From assembly GCF_934924865.1 (NCBI RefSeq), contig NZ_OW235315.1:2046001-2110000 (forward strand): a DNA stretch of 64,000 nucleotides. The letters run 5' to 3'. Positions within the stretch are counted from its first letter, which is position 1, and every line of letters begins with the position of its first letter. This DNA is from Tepidibacter aestuarii. GTDB lineage: Bacteria; Bacillota; Clostridia; Peptostreptococcales; Peptostreptococcaceae. A model generated the notes under the pieces. It was not told the DNA's origin. It worked only from the letters and a program-made list of their open reading frames with translations, and searched no databases. A program made the translations under genes and the position numbers. Below, one piece after another: positions 44,487 to 54,530 of this stretch.

Positions 44487-46602
44487 TTCCTTCTGTATCT
44501 TTCTTTTCAGTTTCTTTCTTTACAGGCTTTTCAATTAATGCTTTTCTTGAAAGATTTATTCTTCCTTGCTTATCTATTTCAGTAACTTTAACTTTTACTG
44601 TATCTCCTATTTTAAGAACATCTTCAACTTTTTCTACTCTTTCATGAGCTATATTAGATATATGAATTAAACCTTCTTTTTTAGGTAATATTTCTACAAA
44701 AGCACCAAAATTCATTATTCTAGTTACTTTTCCTTCATAAATTTCCCCTTCTTCAACTTCTTTAACAATAGTTAATATCATATCTTTTGCTCTTTGTCCT
44801 AATTCTTTATCTGGAGACATTATAAATACTTCTCCATCTTTTTCTATATCTATTTTAACACCAGTCTCTTCTATTATAGCAGTTATAGTCTTTCCACCAG
44901 GTCCTATAACGTCTCTAACCTTATCTGGATGTATTTTTAATTTTATTATTCTAGGAGCATATTTAGACATTTCTTCTCTAGGAGTATCTAATGTCTTCTT
45001 CATTTCATTAAGTATATGAATTCTACCTTCTCTAGCTTGAGCAAGTGCAGTTTTTAGTATTTCTTTATCTATTCCAGCTATTTTTATATCCATTTGTATA
45101 GCTGTTATTCCATTTGGAGTACCGGCAACTTTAAAGTCCATATCTCCTAGGAAGTCTTCCATTCCTTGTATATCAGATAGAATCGCTATATTTTCATTTT
45201 CTTTTATAAGTCCCATCGCAATACCTGCTACCATATCTTTTATAGGAACTCCTGCATCAAGTAATGATAATGTACTACCGCAAACACTTGCTTGAGATGT
45301 AGATCCATTAGAGCTTAATACTTCCGATACCAATCTTATTGTATATGGGAACTCTTCTTTACTTGGAATCATAGGCTCAAGTGCTCTTTCTGCAAGTGCT
45401 CCATGTCCTATTTCTCTTCTTCCAGGGCCTCTTAATGGTCTTGTTTCTCCTACACTATACGCAGGGAAATTATAATGGTGCATATATCTTTTATCTTCTT
45501 CATCCTCAAGTCCATCTATTATTTGTACATCACCTAAAGCTCCAAGAGTTGCTACAGTTAAAACCTGTGTTTGTCCTCTTGTGAAAAGTCCTGAACCATG
45601 AGTTCTTGGAAGAACTCCAGCCTCTGACCATATAGATCTTATTTCATCTGACTTTCTATTATCCGGTCTTATTTTTTCATTTACAATCATATCTCTTACT
45701 AACTCTTTTATGATACTATGTAAAACTGCATCCACATCTTTAATATTCTCTGGATACATTTCTTCAAAATGAGATAAAGTATCTTCTTTAACCTTGGCCA
45801 TATTTTCAGCTCTTTCAAGCTTTTCAACTGTTCTTATAGCTTGTCTCATATTTTCACAAGCATATTCTCTAACAGCTACTTCAATATCTTCATCTGGCTT
45901 ATATAAAACAACATCTTGCTTTTCTTTGCCGACCTCTTCTACTATCTTCTCAATAAACGCAACTATCTCTTTTATCTGTTCGTGCGCAAACATAATAGCG
46001 TCTAGCATTAAATCTTCGCTTACTTCATTAGAACCCGCTTCAACCATCATTATAGCATCTTTAGTTCCAGATACTACTAAGTTTAACTGACTTTCTTTTT
46101 TCTGATCTACAGTTGGGTTAACCACGAACTCCTCGTCTATTAATCCTATGCATATAGCTCCAGTTGGCCCATTAAATGGTATATCTGATATCGAAAGAGC
46201 CACAGATGAACCTATCATTGCCACTATATCAGTTGGACAATTAGGATCTGTAGACATTACAGTTGTTACAACTTGTACATCATTTCTATATCCCTTTGGA
46301 AATAAAGGTCTAATAGGTCTATCTATTAATCTAGATGTTAAAATAGCCTTTTCTGATGGTCTTCCTTCTCTCTTTATGAATCCTCCAGGTATTTTACCCA
46401 CCGAGTAAAGTCTTTCCTCATAATCAACGCTAAGTGGGAAGAAATCGATTCCCTCTCTTGGTTGAGAAGATGCACATGCATTTACAAGTACAACACTGTC
46501 ACCATATTTTATCATACAACTTCCATTTGACATTTCACATACTTTACCTATTTCTACAGAAAGTTTTCTTCCTGCTAAATCCATTTCAAAATTTTTATAC
46601 AT
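44482..46602 (-). CDS. pnp: Polynucleotide phosphorylase
   Basis: This 706-residue phosphorolytic 3'-5' exoribonuclease has two RNase PH domains (about 1-220 and 310-540), a helical domain between, a KH domain ([21 protein letters not shown]) and a C-terminal S1 domain ([17 protein letters not shown]). Length is normal. It sits after rpsO, the common bacterial arrangement, though each gene has its own terminator here. Confidence 0.98.
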   Translation of the reverse strand: MYKNFEMDLAGRKLSVEIGKVCEMSNGSCMIKYGDSVVLVNACASSQPREGIDFFPLSVDYEERLYSVGKIPGGFIKREGRPSEKAILTSRLIDRPIRPLFPKGYRNDVQVVTTVMSTDPNCPTDIVAMIGSSVALSISDIPFNGPTGAICIGLIDEEFVVNPTVDQKKESQLNLVVSGTKDAIMMVEAGSNEVSEDLMLDAIMFAHEQIKEIVAFIEKIVEEVGKEKQDVVLYKPDEDIEVAVREYACENMRQAIRTVEKLERAENMAKVKEDTLSHFEEMYPENIKDVDAVLHSIIKELVRDMIVNEKIRPDNRKSDEIRSIWSEAGVLPRTHGSGLFTRGQTQVLTVATLGALGDVQIIDGLEDEEDKRYMHHYNFPAYSVGETRPLRGPGRREIGHGALAERALEPMIPSKEEFPYTIRLVSEVLSSNGSTSQASVCGSTLSLLDAGVPIKDMVAGIAMGLIKENENIAILSDIQGMEDFLGDMDFKVAGTPNGITAIQMDIKIAGIDKEILKTALAQAREGRIHILNEMKKTLDTPREEMSKYAPRIIKLKIHPDKVRDVIGPGGKTITAIIEETGVKIDIEKDGEVFIMSPDKELGQRAKDMILTIVKEVEEGEIYEGKVTRIMNFGAFVEILPKKEGLIHISNIAHERVEKVEDVLKIGDTVKVKVTEIDKQGRINLSRKALIEKPVKKETEKKDTEGK

Positions 46603-46730
46603 AATTTGCCTCCTCTCATACGTAAAAGATACTACAAATTTTAGTTTTAGTAAACAACTTTATTTAAAATACGTCATATATTTATTATTCCCTATTAGAA
46701 ATAAATTATAATTTATTATGTACTTAAAAA

Positions 46731-46753
46731 GAGCAGGTAAACCCTGCCCTTTA
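46731..46753 (-). terminator. Terminator of rpsO
   Basis: GGGCAGG and CCTGCTC pair around a four-to-five-base loop on the minus strand and are followed by TTTTTAAG, right after the rpsO stop codon. Confidence 0.8.
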
Positions 46754-47020
46754 TTATTTTCTTAATCCTAATTTTGCGATTAAAGTCTTATATCTGTCTA
46801 AATCTTTTTCTTTTAAGTACTTAAGTAAACGTCTTCTAGTTCCAACCATCTTTAAAAGACCTCTTCTTGAGTGGTGATCTTTCTTGTGCATTTTTAAGTG
46901 ATCATTTAACTCATTTATTCTAGTAGTAAGTAATGCTATTTGCACTTCTGGAGAACCAGTATCTCCCTCATGAGTTTTGTAAGTTTCGATTATTTCTTGC
47001 TTTTTAGCTCCTTGTAACAT
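46754..47020 (-). CDS. rpsO: Ribosomal protein S15
   Basis: This 88-residue 30S protein has the usual [36 protein letters not shown] motif and the C-terminal [10 protein letters not shown]. It binds helix 22 of 16S rRNA early in assembly. The leader before it (47052-47110) can form two competing hairpins, compatible with S15 autoregulation. AGGAGGTGT-type ribosome site lies before the ATG. Confidence 0.98.
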   Translation of the reverse strand: MLQGAKKQEIIETYKTHEGDTGSPEVQIALLTTRINELNDHLKMHKKDHHSRRGLLKMVGTRRRLLKYLKEKDLDRYKTLIAKLGLRK

Positions 47021-47051
47021 ATCAAAAACACCTCCATATTTTTTATCACCT

Positions 47052-47110
47052 ATTGCTAAGCATTCGTCGGTGAATCAAATGCCGAGCAATGGTTTCAACA
47101 TTAACCATTG
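47052..47110 (-). promoter_or_regulatory. rpsO leader with two mutually exclusive hairpins
   Basis: On the minus-strand RNA, CAATGGTT pairs with AACCATTG (47087-47110). ATTGCT near its 3' end can pair instead with AGCAAT (47052-47090, with GGCATT/AATGC inside). The arms share ATTG, so only one hairpin can form at a time, as expected of an S15-sensing leader. Confidence 0.5.
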
Positions 47111-47142
47111 TAACATAACTTGCTTTATAAGTAAACTTATTT

Positions 47143-48063
47143 TTATGATGAATACGAAATTATATTCTCTATATCCATATTCATCTGTTTCTTTAAATCC
47201 TGTATTGTATCAAACTTTATTTCATCTCTAATTCTTCTGATAAAATTAATAGATACTTCCTTTTCGTATAAGTCTCCATCATATTTAAGTATATATGTTT
47301 CAACTGTAAATTCATTTTGTTTGACAGTTGGACTATATCCTATGTTGGTTGCACCATCATAGATTTTCCCGTCTATATTTACTTTTGTTTGATAAACACC
47401 AATTTTAGGAATCAATATATTTTCATCATACCTTAAATTAATAGTTGGAAATCCTAGTATATCTTTTCCTATTTTTTTACCATGTACAACAGTTCCTTTA
47501 AGCTCATATGGTCTTCCTAAAAATTCACTCACCTTATCTACATGACCAAGCTCTAACAAATTCCTTACATAAGTACTACTTATCCTTATCTCTTCCATAC
47601 AAATAGGATCCATAACTTTTACATCAAAGCCATAAATTCCCCCCATATTTTCTAAAAACTGAGCATTTCCACCTCTATTTTGACCGAATCTAAAATCATG
47701 CCCTATAACTACTTGTTTTGCATGCAATTTATCCAAGAGAATTTCCTGTATGTACTCTTTTGGATCTAATTTTGTTATAAATTCATTAAATGGTATAGAG
47801 ACGACTATATCGATTCCCATTTCATTTATAATTTCATATTTATCTTCCTTAGTAATTATATTTTTCAGTTTATCTTTTTCAAAAAAATTAACAGGATGAT
47901 TAGCAAATGTAAAAAGTACACTTTTCATTTTTTTCTTTTTAGCTATTGATATAGTATCTTTTATTATCTTTTGATGACCCTTATGTACACCATCGAAATT
48001 TCCGATAGTTACAACAGTATCTTGCTCTATATTTACATCTTGTAAATCTGTAATTATTTTCAT
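47143..48063 (-). CDS. ribF: Riboflavin kinase/FAD synthetase
   Basis: RibF makes FMN and FAD from riboflavin. The 306-residue protein has an N-terminal nucleotidyltransferase domain (TIGNFDGVHKGHQKII, GHDFRFGQNRGGN, ISSTYVRN) and a C-terminal kinase domain (GFPTINL, GVYQTKV). I chose the ATG at 48063 after GGAGCTGAG. It lies immediately after truB. Confidence 0.96.
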   Translation of the reverse strand: MKIITDLQDVNIEQDTVVTIGNFDGVHKGHQKIIKDTISIAKKKKMKSVLFTFANHPVNFFEKDKLKNIITKEDKYEIINEMGIDIVVSIPFNEFITKLDPKEYIQEILLDKLHAKQVVIGHDFRFGQNRGGNAQFLENMGGIYGFDVKVMDPICMEEIRISSTYVRNLLELGHVDKVSEFLGRPYELKGTVVHGKKIGKDILGFPTINLRYDENILIPKIGVYQTKVNIDGKIYDGATNIGYSPTVKQNEFTVETYILKYDGDLYEKEVSINFIRRIRDEIKFDTIQDLKKQMNMDIENIISYSS

Positions 48064-48081
48064 CAAACTCAGCTCCAATAA

Positions 48082-48984
48082 TTAAATAAATAATTTATGG
48101 CTTTTTAACAACATATCGCTATCTTGTATTTTTATTCTACCAATGGCACAAAACTTATCATCTATATATACTTTTACCAATTCTTCATCATGATATTTTT
48201 GGTTAATTATTAGACCTTTTGGATATATAGTGTTCCCGTTAGAAAATGCCTTATATGCACTTTGCTTTACATCTATTCTTCTATAGTTTGTAAGTGGATA
48301 GTCTATACCGATTACATAATCTTGTAGTTTAGAGTCTTTAGCTGCTTGTTCAATTTCTTCAAGTGTATATGCATTTTTTATATCAAAGTTCCCAGATTTC
48401 GTTCTAAGTAAGAATGACATATGAGCACCAACTCCAAGTTCATCCCCTATATCCTTACAAAGACTCCTAATATATGTGCCTTTAGACACTGTTACTTCAA
48501 ATAATACTTTTTCATTATCTATGCTTTTTATTTTCATATCTTTTACTAATACTTTTCTAGATTTTATTTCGATATCAGTTTGTCCACTTCTTGCTAGTTC
48601 ATATAATCTTTTCCCATTGACTTTTATAGCAGAATATATAGGAGGTGTTTGAATTATCTCTCCCTCAAATTTTTCAAACACCTTATATATATCTTCTTCT
48701 TTTATATGTGTTGCATCCTTCTTTTCTATAATCTTACCAAAAGAGTCATAGGTATCTGTCTGTATTCCAAATGTTAACTCTGCTATATAAGTTTTTTCTT
48801 TATTTAATATAAGTTCAGCTATTTTAGTCGCCTTACCAAGACATATAGGCAAAACCCCAGCTGCATTTGGATCTAAGGTTCCTGTATGTCCTACTTTTTT
48901 CATATTTGCAATTCTTCTAACCCTTGATACAACATCATGAGATGTCATACCTGTTGGTTTTAGTATATTAAGTATCCCATTCAT
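48082..48984 (-). CDS. truB: tRNA pseudouridine-55 synthase
   Basis: TruB makes pseudouridine in the T-loop. The 300-residue protein starts MNGILNILKPTGMTSHDVV and has the catalytic Asp in GHTGTLDPNAAGVL, then PPIYSAIKVNGKRLYE and SKGTYIRSLCKDIG. A C-terminal PUA-like domain follows. It is 12 bp after nrnA. Confidence 0.97.
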   Translation of the reverse strand: MNGILNILKPTGMTSHDVVSRVRRIANMKKVGHTGTLDPNAAGVLPICLGKATKIAELILNKEKTYIAELTFGIQTDTYDSFGKIIEKKDATHIKEEDIYKVFEKFEGEIIQTPPIYSAIKVNGKRLYELARSGQTDIEIKSRKVLVKDMKIKSIDNEKVLFEVTVSKGTYIRSLCKDIGDELGVGAHMSFLLRTKSGNFDIKNAYTLEEIEQAAKDSKLQDYVIGIDYPLTNYRRIDVKQSAYKAFSNGNTIYPKGLIINQKYHDEELVKVYIDDKFCAIGRIKIQDSDMLLKSHKLFI

Positions 48985-48996
48985 ATTATCACTCTC

Positions 48997-49947
48997 TTAA
49001 ATATGCTTTATTACTTCTTCTACAACTCTTTTTTTAGCATTCTCTAAAGAATCATTTACTGTGCATCCAGAAGCTCTTACATGGCCTCCTCCTCCAAATA
49101 CTTTGGCTATTTCACTTACATTAACATATGATTTTGATCTTAAACTTACTTTAATTTGATTAGATCTCTTTTGCTTAAATAAAATTCCAACCTCTACTCC
49201 ACTTATATCTCTAGCATAGTTCACAAATCCATCTACATCATTAAATGTTATATTATTGTTTTTAAACATTTGAGTAGTTAATTCGATAGTCGCTATTTTT
49301 TCTTGTATAACATTTAATGTATTTAAAGATTCGCCTAGTATTTTGACATAGTTTACAGGATTATTTTGATATATACTTTGTATTATGTCTTGTTTATCTA
49401 TTCCTAATTTTAATAAATTACATGCCATTTCAAAGCTACTAGGGTTAGTATTTGAATACATAAAATTTCCCGTATCAGTTATAAGCCCTGTATAAAGACA
49501 GTTGGCTATTTTTTTATCTATAATATTCTTATCTATTTTCATAAGCATATCATATACAACTTCACATGTAGATGAAGCTTTAGCGTCTACATAGTTTAAA
49601 TCAGCATACAAATCATTACTACTATGATGATCTATATTTATAGTAATTTTTGCATTATTTTTTATAGTATTACTACAGCAAAGTCTATCTTTATCTCCAC
49701 AATCAAGAGATATAAGTATATAGTCTTCAGTTTTTATTTCTTCAGATTTATATATTTTAATATCTTTATATAAAAAATCTAAATTAGCGGGAAGATTATC
49801 ATCTAATACGAATACAGCTTCTTTATCCATACTTTTAAGTGCATAATATAATCCTATTGATGATCCTAAATTATCTCCATCTGGACTATAATGGGAAGTA
49901 ATAATAAAATTATTACTTCCCATTATAGCATTTATTATTTTATTCAT
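48997..49947 (-). CDS. nrnA: DHH-family nanoRNase/pAp phosphatase NrnA
   Basis: NrnA degrades very short RNA oligonucleotides and adenosine 3',5'-bisphosphate. The 316-residue protein has the DHH motifs SHYSPDGDNLGSS, SLDCGD, NIDHHSSN and a C-terminal DHHA1 domain with FGGGGHVRASG. The first ~20 codons contain a perfect 20-bp inverted repeat. It overlaps rbfA by eight bases. Confidence 0.95.
   Translation of the reverse strand: MNKIINAIMGSNNFIITSHYSPDGDNLGSSIGLYYALKSMDKEAVFVLDDNLPANLDFLYKDIKIYKSEEIKTEDYILISLDCGDKDRLCCSNTIKNNAKITINIDHHSSNDLYADLNYVDAKASSTCEVVYDMLMKIDKNIIDKKIANCLYTGLITDTGNFMYSNTNPSSFEMACNLLKLGIDKQDIIQSIYQNNPVNYVKILGESLNTLNVIQEKIATIELTTQMFKNNNITFNDVDGFVNYARDISGVEVGILFKQKRSNQIKVSLRSKSYVNVSEIAKVFGGGGHVRASGCTVNDSLENAKKRVVEEVIKHI
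49886..49928. repeat. Perfect 20-bp inverted repeat inside the start of nrnA
   Basis: Arms 49886-49905 and 49909-49928 are exact inverted copies with a three-base loop; they cover codons about 7 to 20 of nrnA, 19 bases after its start codon. Confidence 0.9.
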
Positions 49948-50305
49948 TTACATCATCTTCTTTTTTTGAGTTGACATCTTTGATTAAGCTAGACATATAA
50001 ACTCCTTTTTCAATAGAGTCATCAAGTCTAAATATCATCTCAGGAGTATATCTTAGTTTAACTTGTTTTCCTATTTCTTTTCTAACAAATCCACTGGCAC
50101 TTTTTAATCCTTTTAGGGTTTCATCTTTATCTCCTGTAAGTACGCTAATATATATATACGCATACTTTAAGTCAGAAGTTACATTAACATCTGTAATGCT
50201 TACTAGAGAAGATATTCTAGGATCTTTTAGATCTTCTAAAAGCAATCTACTTATAACCTTTTTTATTTCTTCTCCTATTCTTCTTGTTCTAGAATATGAT
50301 GCCAT
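49940..50305 (-). CDS. rbfA: Ribosome-binding factor A
   Basis: RbfA helps mature the 30S subunit. The 121-residue KH-like protein has YSRTRRIGEEIKKVISRLL, DPRISSLVSITDVNVTSDL and YTPEMIFRLDDSIEKG. It lies 16 bp after infB and overlaps nrnA, in the conserved nusA-infB operon. Confidence 0.96.
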   Translation of the reverse strand: MASYSRTRRIGEEIKKVISRLLLEDLKDPRISSLVSITDVNVTSDLKYAYIYISVLTGDKDETLKGLKSASGFVRKEIGKQVKLRYTPEMIFRLDDSIEKGVYMSSLIKDVNSKKEDDVNE

Positions 50306-50321
50306 AGTATCTACAACCCTT

Positions 50322-52262
50322 CTATCTGTTTTCTTTTTCTTTCATTACAAAGGCTTCTATTACATCGCCTTCTTTTAAATCATTAAAGTTATTTAAAGCA
50401 AATCCACATTCATAGCCTTTAGCTACTTCTTTAGCGTCGTCTTTAAATCTCTTTAAAGAGCTAAGTTCACCTTCATGTATAACTATACCATCTCTAACTA
50501 GTCTTACTTGGGCATTTCTTGCTAGTTTTCCATGAGTTACATATGCTCCAGCTATAGTTCCAACTCCAGATACTTTAAATGTAGCTCTAATTTCTGCTTT
50601 TCCTAATTCTTCTTCTACAAACTCAGGATCAAGCATACCCTTCATTGCAGATTGTATATCTTCTATAGCCTTGTATATTACTCTATATGATCTCATATCA
50701 ACTTTTTCTTTTTCAGCTACATCTGATGCTGCTCCAACTGGTCTTACATTAAATCCTATTATTATAGCATTAGATGCACTAGCAAGCATTACATCAGACT
50801 CAGTTATAGCTCCAACAGCTCCATGAATCGCTCTTACAGTTACCTCTTCATTGCTTAATTTTTCTAAAGACTGTTTTACAGCTTGAACTGAACCTTGAAC
50901 ATCTGCCTTTATTATTATATTAAGCTCTTTCATATCACCTTGTTCCATTTGCTTGAATAAATCATCTAATGAAACTTTTTGACTAGCCTTCATTTGTTGT
51001 GCTCTAACTCTATCTTTTCTCTTTTCTGCTATAGTTCTAGCCATTTTATCATTTGCAACTACTACAAATTGATCTCCTGCTTGTGGAACTTCAGAAAGTC
51101 CAAGTATTTCAACTGGTATAGATGGAGCTGCTTGTTTTACTCTTTTTCCTAAATCATTTACCATTGCTCTTACTTTACCATAAGCACAACCAACAACAAC
51201 TGCATCTCCAACTTTTAATGTTCCATTTTGAACAAGTACAGTAGCTACTGGACCTCTTCCTTTATCAAGTTGTGCTTCTACAACAGTTCCTACTGCTTTT
51301 CTGTTAGGATTAGCTTTTAACTCTTCCATTTCAGAAACTAATAAAATCATTTCTAGTAATGTATCTATATTTTCGTTTTTAAGAGCTGAAACAGGAACTG
51401 ATATTACATCTCCTCCCCAGTCCTCAACTAAAAGTCCATGTTCTGTCAATTCTTGCTTTACTCTATCTTGATTTGCTCCAACCTTGTCTATCTTGTTTAT
51501 AGCTATTATTATAGGTACCTCTGCTGCTTTTGCATGGTTGATAGCTTCTATTGTTTGAGGCATTATACCATCATCTGCTGCAACTACAAGTATAGCTACA
51601 TCTGTAACTTGTGCTCCTCTTGCTCTCATAGATGTGAACGCTTCATGTCCAGGAGTATCTAAGAATACTATTTTCTTACTATCAACTTCGACTTCATAAG
51701 CTCCTATATGTTGAGTTATTCCACCAGCTTCTTTATCTGTTACCTTACTATTTCTAATAGCATCAAGTAATGACGTTTTACCGTGATCAACATGTCCCAT
51801 AACAGTTACGATAGGAGGTCTTGGTTTTAAGTCTTCTGGTCTATCTTCTTCTATTTCTATATCGTTCTCTTCTTCTAATTCCTCTTCTTGTACAGCTTTA
51901 AATCCATAATCCATAGCTATACATCCTGCTGTATCAAAATCTATTTCTTGATTTATACTTGCCATTATTCCTAATTTTATAAGTTTAGTTATAATTTCTG
52001 TAGGGCTTTTTTCTACTAATTGAGATAAATTTTGAACTGTTATTTTATCTCCTATTTTAATTTCAGTCATATTATCCTCTTCGCTACTTACAGCTTCTTC
52101 GCTTGAAAGTTCCATTACTAATTCTGCTTCTTCATCAGTTAAAGTACTCATATGATTGGCTACATTTATGTCTAATGATTCTAATTTTTCCATAATTTCT
52201 TTAGTTGACATTCCTAATTTTTGTGCGATTTCATAAACTCTTGTCTTTGACAAAAGCTTCAC
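50322..52262 (-). CDS. infB: Translation initiation factor IF-2
   Basis: IF-2 brings initiator tRNA to the ribosome. The 646-residue protein has the IF2-N helix region ([20 protein letters not shown]), the GTPase domain with [20 protein letters not shown] and NKIDK, then domains II-IV. It is on the short side because the N-terminal linker is small. Its start overlaps the L7Ae-like gene's stop. Confidence 0.98.
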   Translation of the reverse strand: MKLLSKTRVYEIAQKLGMSTKEIMEKLESLDINVANHMSTLTDEEAELVMELSSEEAVSSEEDNMTEIKIGDKITVQNLSQLVEKSPTEIITKLIKLGIMASINQEIDFDTAGCIAMDYGFKAVQEEELEEENDIEIEEDRPEDLKPRPPIVTVMGHVDHGKTSLLDAIRNSKVTDKEAGGITQHIGAYEVEVDSKKIVFLDTPGHEAFTSMRARGAQVTDVAILVVAADDGIMPQTIEAINHAKAAEVPIIIAINKIDKVGANQDRVKQELTEHGLLVEDWGGDVISVPVSALKNENIDTLLEMILLVSEMEELKANPNRKAVGTVVEAQLDKGRGPVATVLVQNGTLKVGDAVVVGCAYGKVRAMVNDLGKRVKQAAPSIPVEILGLSEVPQAGDQFVVVANDKMARTIAEKRKDRVRAQQMKASQKVSLDDLFKQMEQGDMKELNIIIKADVQGSVQAVKQSLEKLSNEEVTVRAIHGAVGAITESDVMLASASNAIIIGFNVRPVGAASDVAEKEKVDMRSYRVIYKAIEDIQSAMKGMLDPEFVEEELGKAEIRATFKVSGVGTIAGAYVTHGKLARNAQVRLVRDGIVIHEGELSSLKRFKDDAKEVAKGYECGFALNNFNDLKEGDVIEAFVMKEKENR

Positions 52263-52561
52263 CCCCTACTAATTTCTTTTATTTTCATTGCAAATTGCTC
52301 GCTTTTTATACCTATTACTGCTCTATTGCTTTTTCCTATACTTCTTCCTAGCTCTTCTTTCGTAAAATCTATTATATAAGGTACATCTCTATATTCAGAT
52401 TTATCTCTAAAAAGCTTTTTTGTGTTTTCCGATGCATCAGCTGCTATTATAATTAATTTTATTGTTCCTTTTTTAAGCTCAGATAATGTAGTATCGTCTC
52501 CAGAAACCAAGTTCCCGCTTCTTAAAACAATACCCAATAACGAAAGAATTTTATTGTTCAT
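52259..52561 (-). CDS. L7Ae/YlxQ-like RNA-binding protein
   Basis: The 100-residue protein has the L7Ae fold: [40 protein letters not shown] and [15 protein letters not shown]. Such proteins bind kink-turn RNA, though the role of YlxQ is not established. It overlaps rnpM and infB by a few bases in the nusA operon. Confidence 0.92.
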   Translation of the reverse strand: MNNKILSLLGIVLRSGNLVSGDDTTLSELKKGTIKLIIIAADASENTKKLFRDKSEYRDVPYIIDFTKEELGRSIGKSNRAVIGIKSEQFAMKIKEISRG

Positions 52562-52823
52562 ATTTTTCTATTTCCTCCGATAAACTATCATAGACTTCTT
52601 TTGGTATTTCTAGTTTAAAGGCTCTATTTAATGCCTTAGTATTTATAGCTTTTTCTAAGCATTCTTTACTAGCACAAATATAAGCTCCCCTACCATTAGC
52701 TTTACCTGTATTGTCTATAAATATTTCTCCGTCTTTATTTTTTACTATTCTTATCAATGTTTTTTTAGAATTTCTGTCCTGACAACTTATACATTTTCGC
52801 TGAGGTATTTTCTTTTGACTCAA
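52551..52823 (-). CDS. rnpM: RnpM (YlxR) RNA-binding protein
   Basis: The 90-residue protein has QRKCISCQD, RNSKKTLIRIV, GKANGRGAYICASKECLEKA, characteristic of the DUF448/YlxR family. RnpM was reported to bind and modulate RNase P RNA in Firmicutes; that role is from the literature, not the sequence. It lies between nusA and the L7Ae-like gene. Confidence 0.92.
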   Translation of the reverse strand: MSQKKIPQRKCISCQDRNSKKTLIRIVKNKDGEIFIDNTGKANGRGAYICASKECLEKAINTKALNRAFKLEIPKEVYDSLSEEIEKYEQ

Positions 52824-52843
52824 GAATATCGCCTCCTATTTTA

Positions 52844-53887
52844 TTAATTATTAGCTTGGCTTTCACTTTTTATATCTATTTTCCAGTTAGTAAGCTTTGC
52901 TGCAAGTCTAGCATTTTGTCCTTCTTTTCCTATAGCTAATGATAATTGATAATCTGGAACTACAACCTTTGCACTTTTCTCTTGCTCATCTAATTCAACT
53001 GAAATTACTTTTGATGGGCTTAGTGCACTAGATATAAATTCAGCAGGGTTTTCACTATATTTTATTATGTCTATTTTTTCTTCTTTTAACTCATCTACTA
53101 TATTCTTTACTCTAGATCCTTTAGATCCAACACAAGCTCCTATTGAATCTACATTTTCGTCTATAGAGTGAACTGCCATTTTAGTTCTAGATCCTGCTTC
53201 TCTTGATATTGATTTTATTTGAACAACTCCATCATATATCTCAGGTACTTCTAATTCAAATAATCTTTTGATAAGACCAGGATGACTTCTAGATAGAAGT
53301 ATTTGAGGCCCTTTTGTTGTCTTTTTAACTTCTAATATATATGATTTTATTCTCTGACCAACTTCATATGTTTCACCTGGTATTTGTTCAGTTTGATTTA
53401 ACACTCCCTCTATCTTGCCAAGTGAAATATATACTATACCTTTACTTACTCTAGCTACTATTCCTGTAACTATTTCAGTTTCTCTATTTATAAATTCTTC
53501 ATATATAACATCTCTTTCAGCTTCTCTTATTCTTTGAACAACAACTTGTTTAGCTGTTTGAGCTGCAATTCTTCCAAAGTTTTTAGGCGTAACTTCAAAT
53601 TCAACCAGATCTTCTAGTTCGTAATTCTTATTCATCTCTCTAGCTTCATCTATTGATATTTCTAAAAAATCATCATATACATCATCAGATTCTACTACTC
53701 TTTTTTGAGAGTAAACCTTAACTTCACCACTATCTCTATCTATTTCTGTTCTAACATTTTGACACGAACCAAAATTTCTTTTATATGCCGAAACAAGTGC
53801 TGCTTCAATAGTGTCTATTAGTATGTCCTTAGAAACACCTTTTTCTTTTTCTAATTGCTCTAAAGCTTCTATGAATTCTAAATTCAT
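52844..53887 (-). CDS. nusA: Transcription termination/antitermination factor NusA
   Basis: NusA binds RNA polymerase and nascent RNA at pauses. The 347-residue protein has the N-terminal polymerase-binding domain (FIEALEQLEKEKGVSKDILI), an S1 domain and two KH domains (CVGSKGSRVKNIVDELKEEKID, LAIGKEGQNARLAAKLTNWKID). It is short because it lacks the C-terminal acidic repeats of Escherichia coli NusA, normal for Firmicutes. Confidence 0.97.
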   Translation of the reverse strand: MNLEFIEALEQLEKEKGVSKDILIDTIEAALVSAYKRNFGSCQNVRTEIDRDSGEVKVYSQKRVVESDDVYDDFLEISIDEAREMNKNYELEDLVEFEVTPKNFGRIAAQTAKQVVVQRIREAERDVIYEEFINRETEIVTGIVARVSKGIVYISLGKIEGVLNQTEQIPGETYEVGQRIKSYILEVKKTTKGPQILLSRSHPGLIKRLFELEVPEIYDGVVQIKSISREAGSRTKMAVHSIDENVDSIGACVGSKGSRVKNIVDELKEEKIDIIKYSENPAEFISSALSPSKVISVELDEQEKSAKVVVPDYQLSLAIGKEGQNARLAAKLTNWKIDIKSESQANN

Positions 53888-53902
53888 TATTTCTCCTCCT
53901 TG

Positions 53903-54364
53903 TTAAAATTTTACAGATAATCTGATTATAGATACTTCTTTTTTATTGAATTCTAATATTTCGTCTTTATCTGTTTTTATCTTTATTATTCCTTCAAATA
54001 ATCCTTCAAGCTTTCCTTCAAATTGTTTTTGACCATCTACAGCTTTATAAAGTTTTAATTCAACGTCTCTACCTTTATATCTGTCAAAATCTTTGTCCTT
54101 TTTTAATGGTCTATCAATTCCTGGTGATGAAACTTCTAAAAAATAGTTTTCTTTTATTGGGTCTGTTTCATCTAACAACTCGCTCAATTCTTCGCTTACC
54201 ATTTTGCAGTCATTTAATCCAATTCCGCCTTCTTTATCTATATACACTCTTAAGTAATAATGTCCAGCTTCTTTAACATACTCTACATCTATTAATTCAA
54301 AGTTATTTTTTTCAACTATTGGCAAAACTATTTCTTCTATTGTATTTTCTATACTTCTTTTCAT
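53903..54364 (-). CDS. rimP: Ribosome maturation factor RimP
   Basis: RimP helps assemble the 30S subunit. The 153-residue protein has the family's IEEIVLPIVEKNNFELIDVEYVKE, LRVYIDKEGGIGLNDCKMVSEEL and YFLEVSSPGIDRPLKKDKDF. It is the first gene of the rimP-nusA-infB operon. Confidence 0.96.
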   Translation of the reverse strand: MKRSIENTIEEIVLPIVEKNNFELIDVEYVKEAGHYYLRVYIDKEGGIGLNDCKMVSEELSELLDETDPIKENYFLEVSSPGIDRPLKKDKDFDRYKGRDVELKLYKAVDGQKQFEGKLEGLFEGIIKIKTDKDEILEFNKKEVSIIRLSVKF

Positions 54365-54442
54365 GTATGTATACCTCCTTTATTTAGTTTTTAATTTATT
54401 CATTTCATTAATAATTCTTGTTTCTTATCTATTATAAAAGAA

Positions 54443-54465
54443 AGAGTGGGCATCATCCCCACTCT
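54443..54465 (-). terminator. Terminator of polC
   Basis: AGAGTGGG and CCCACTCT enclose GATGATG on the minus strand and are followed by TTCTTTTA. Confidence 0.8.
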
Positions 54466-54530
54466 ATATTTTAATAGTATATATATTTTTCTATAACAGT
54501 ATACCATATAATGTTTTTTTGTGCAACTTA

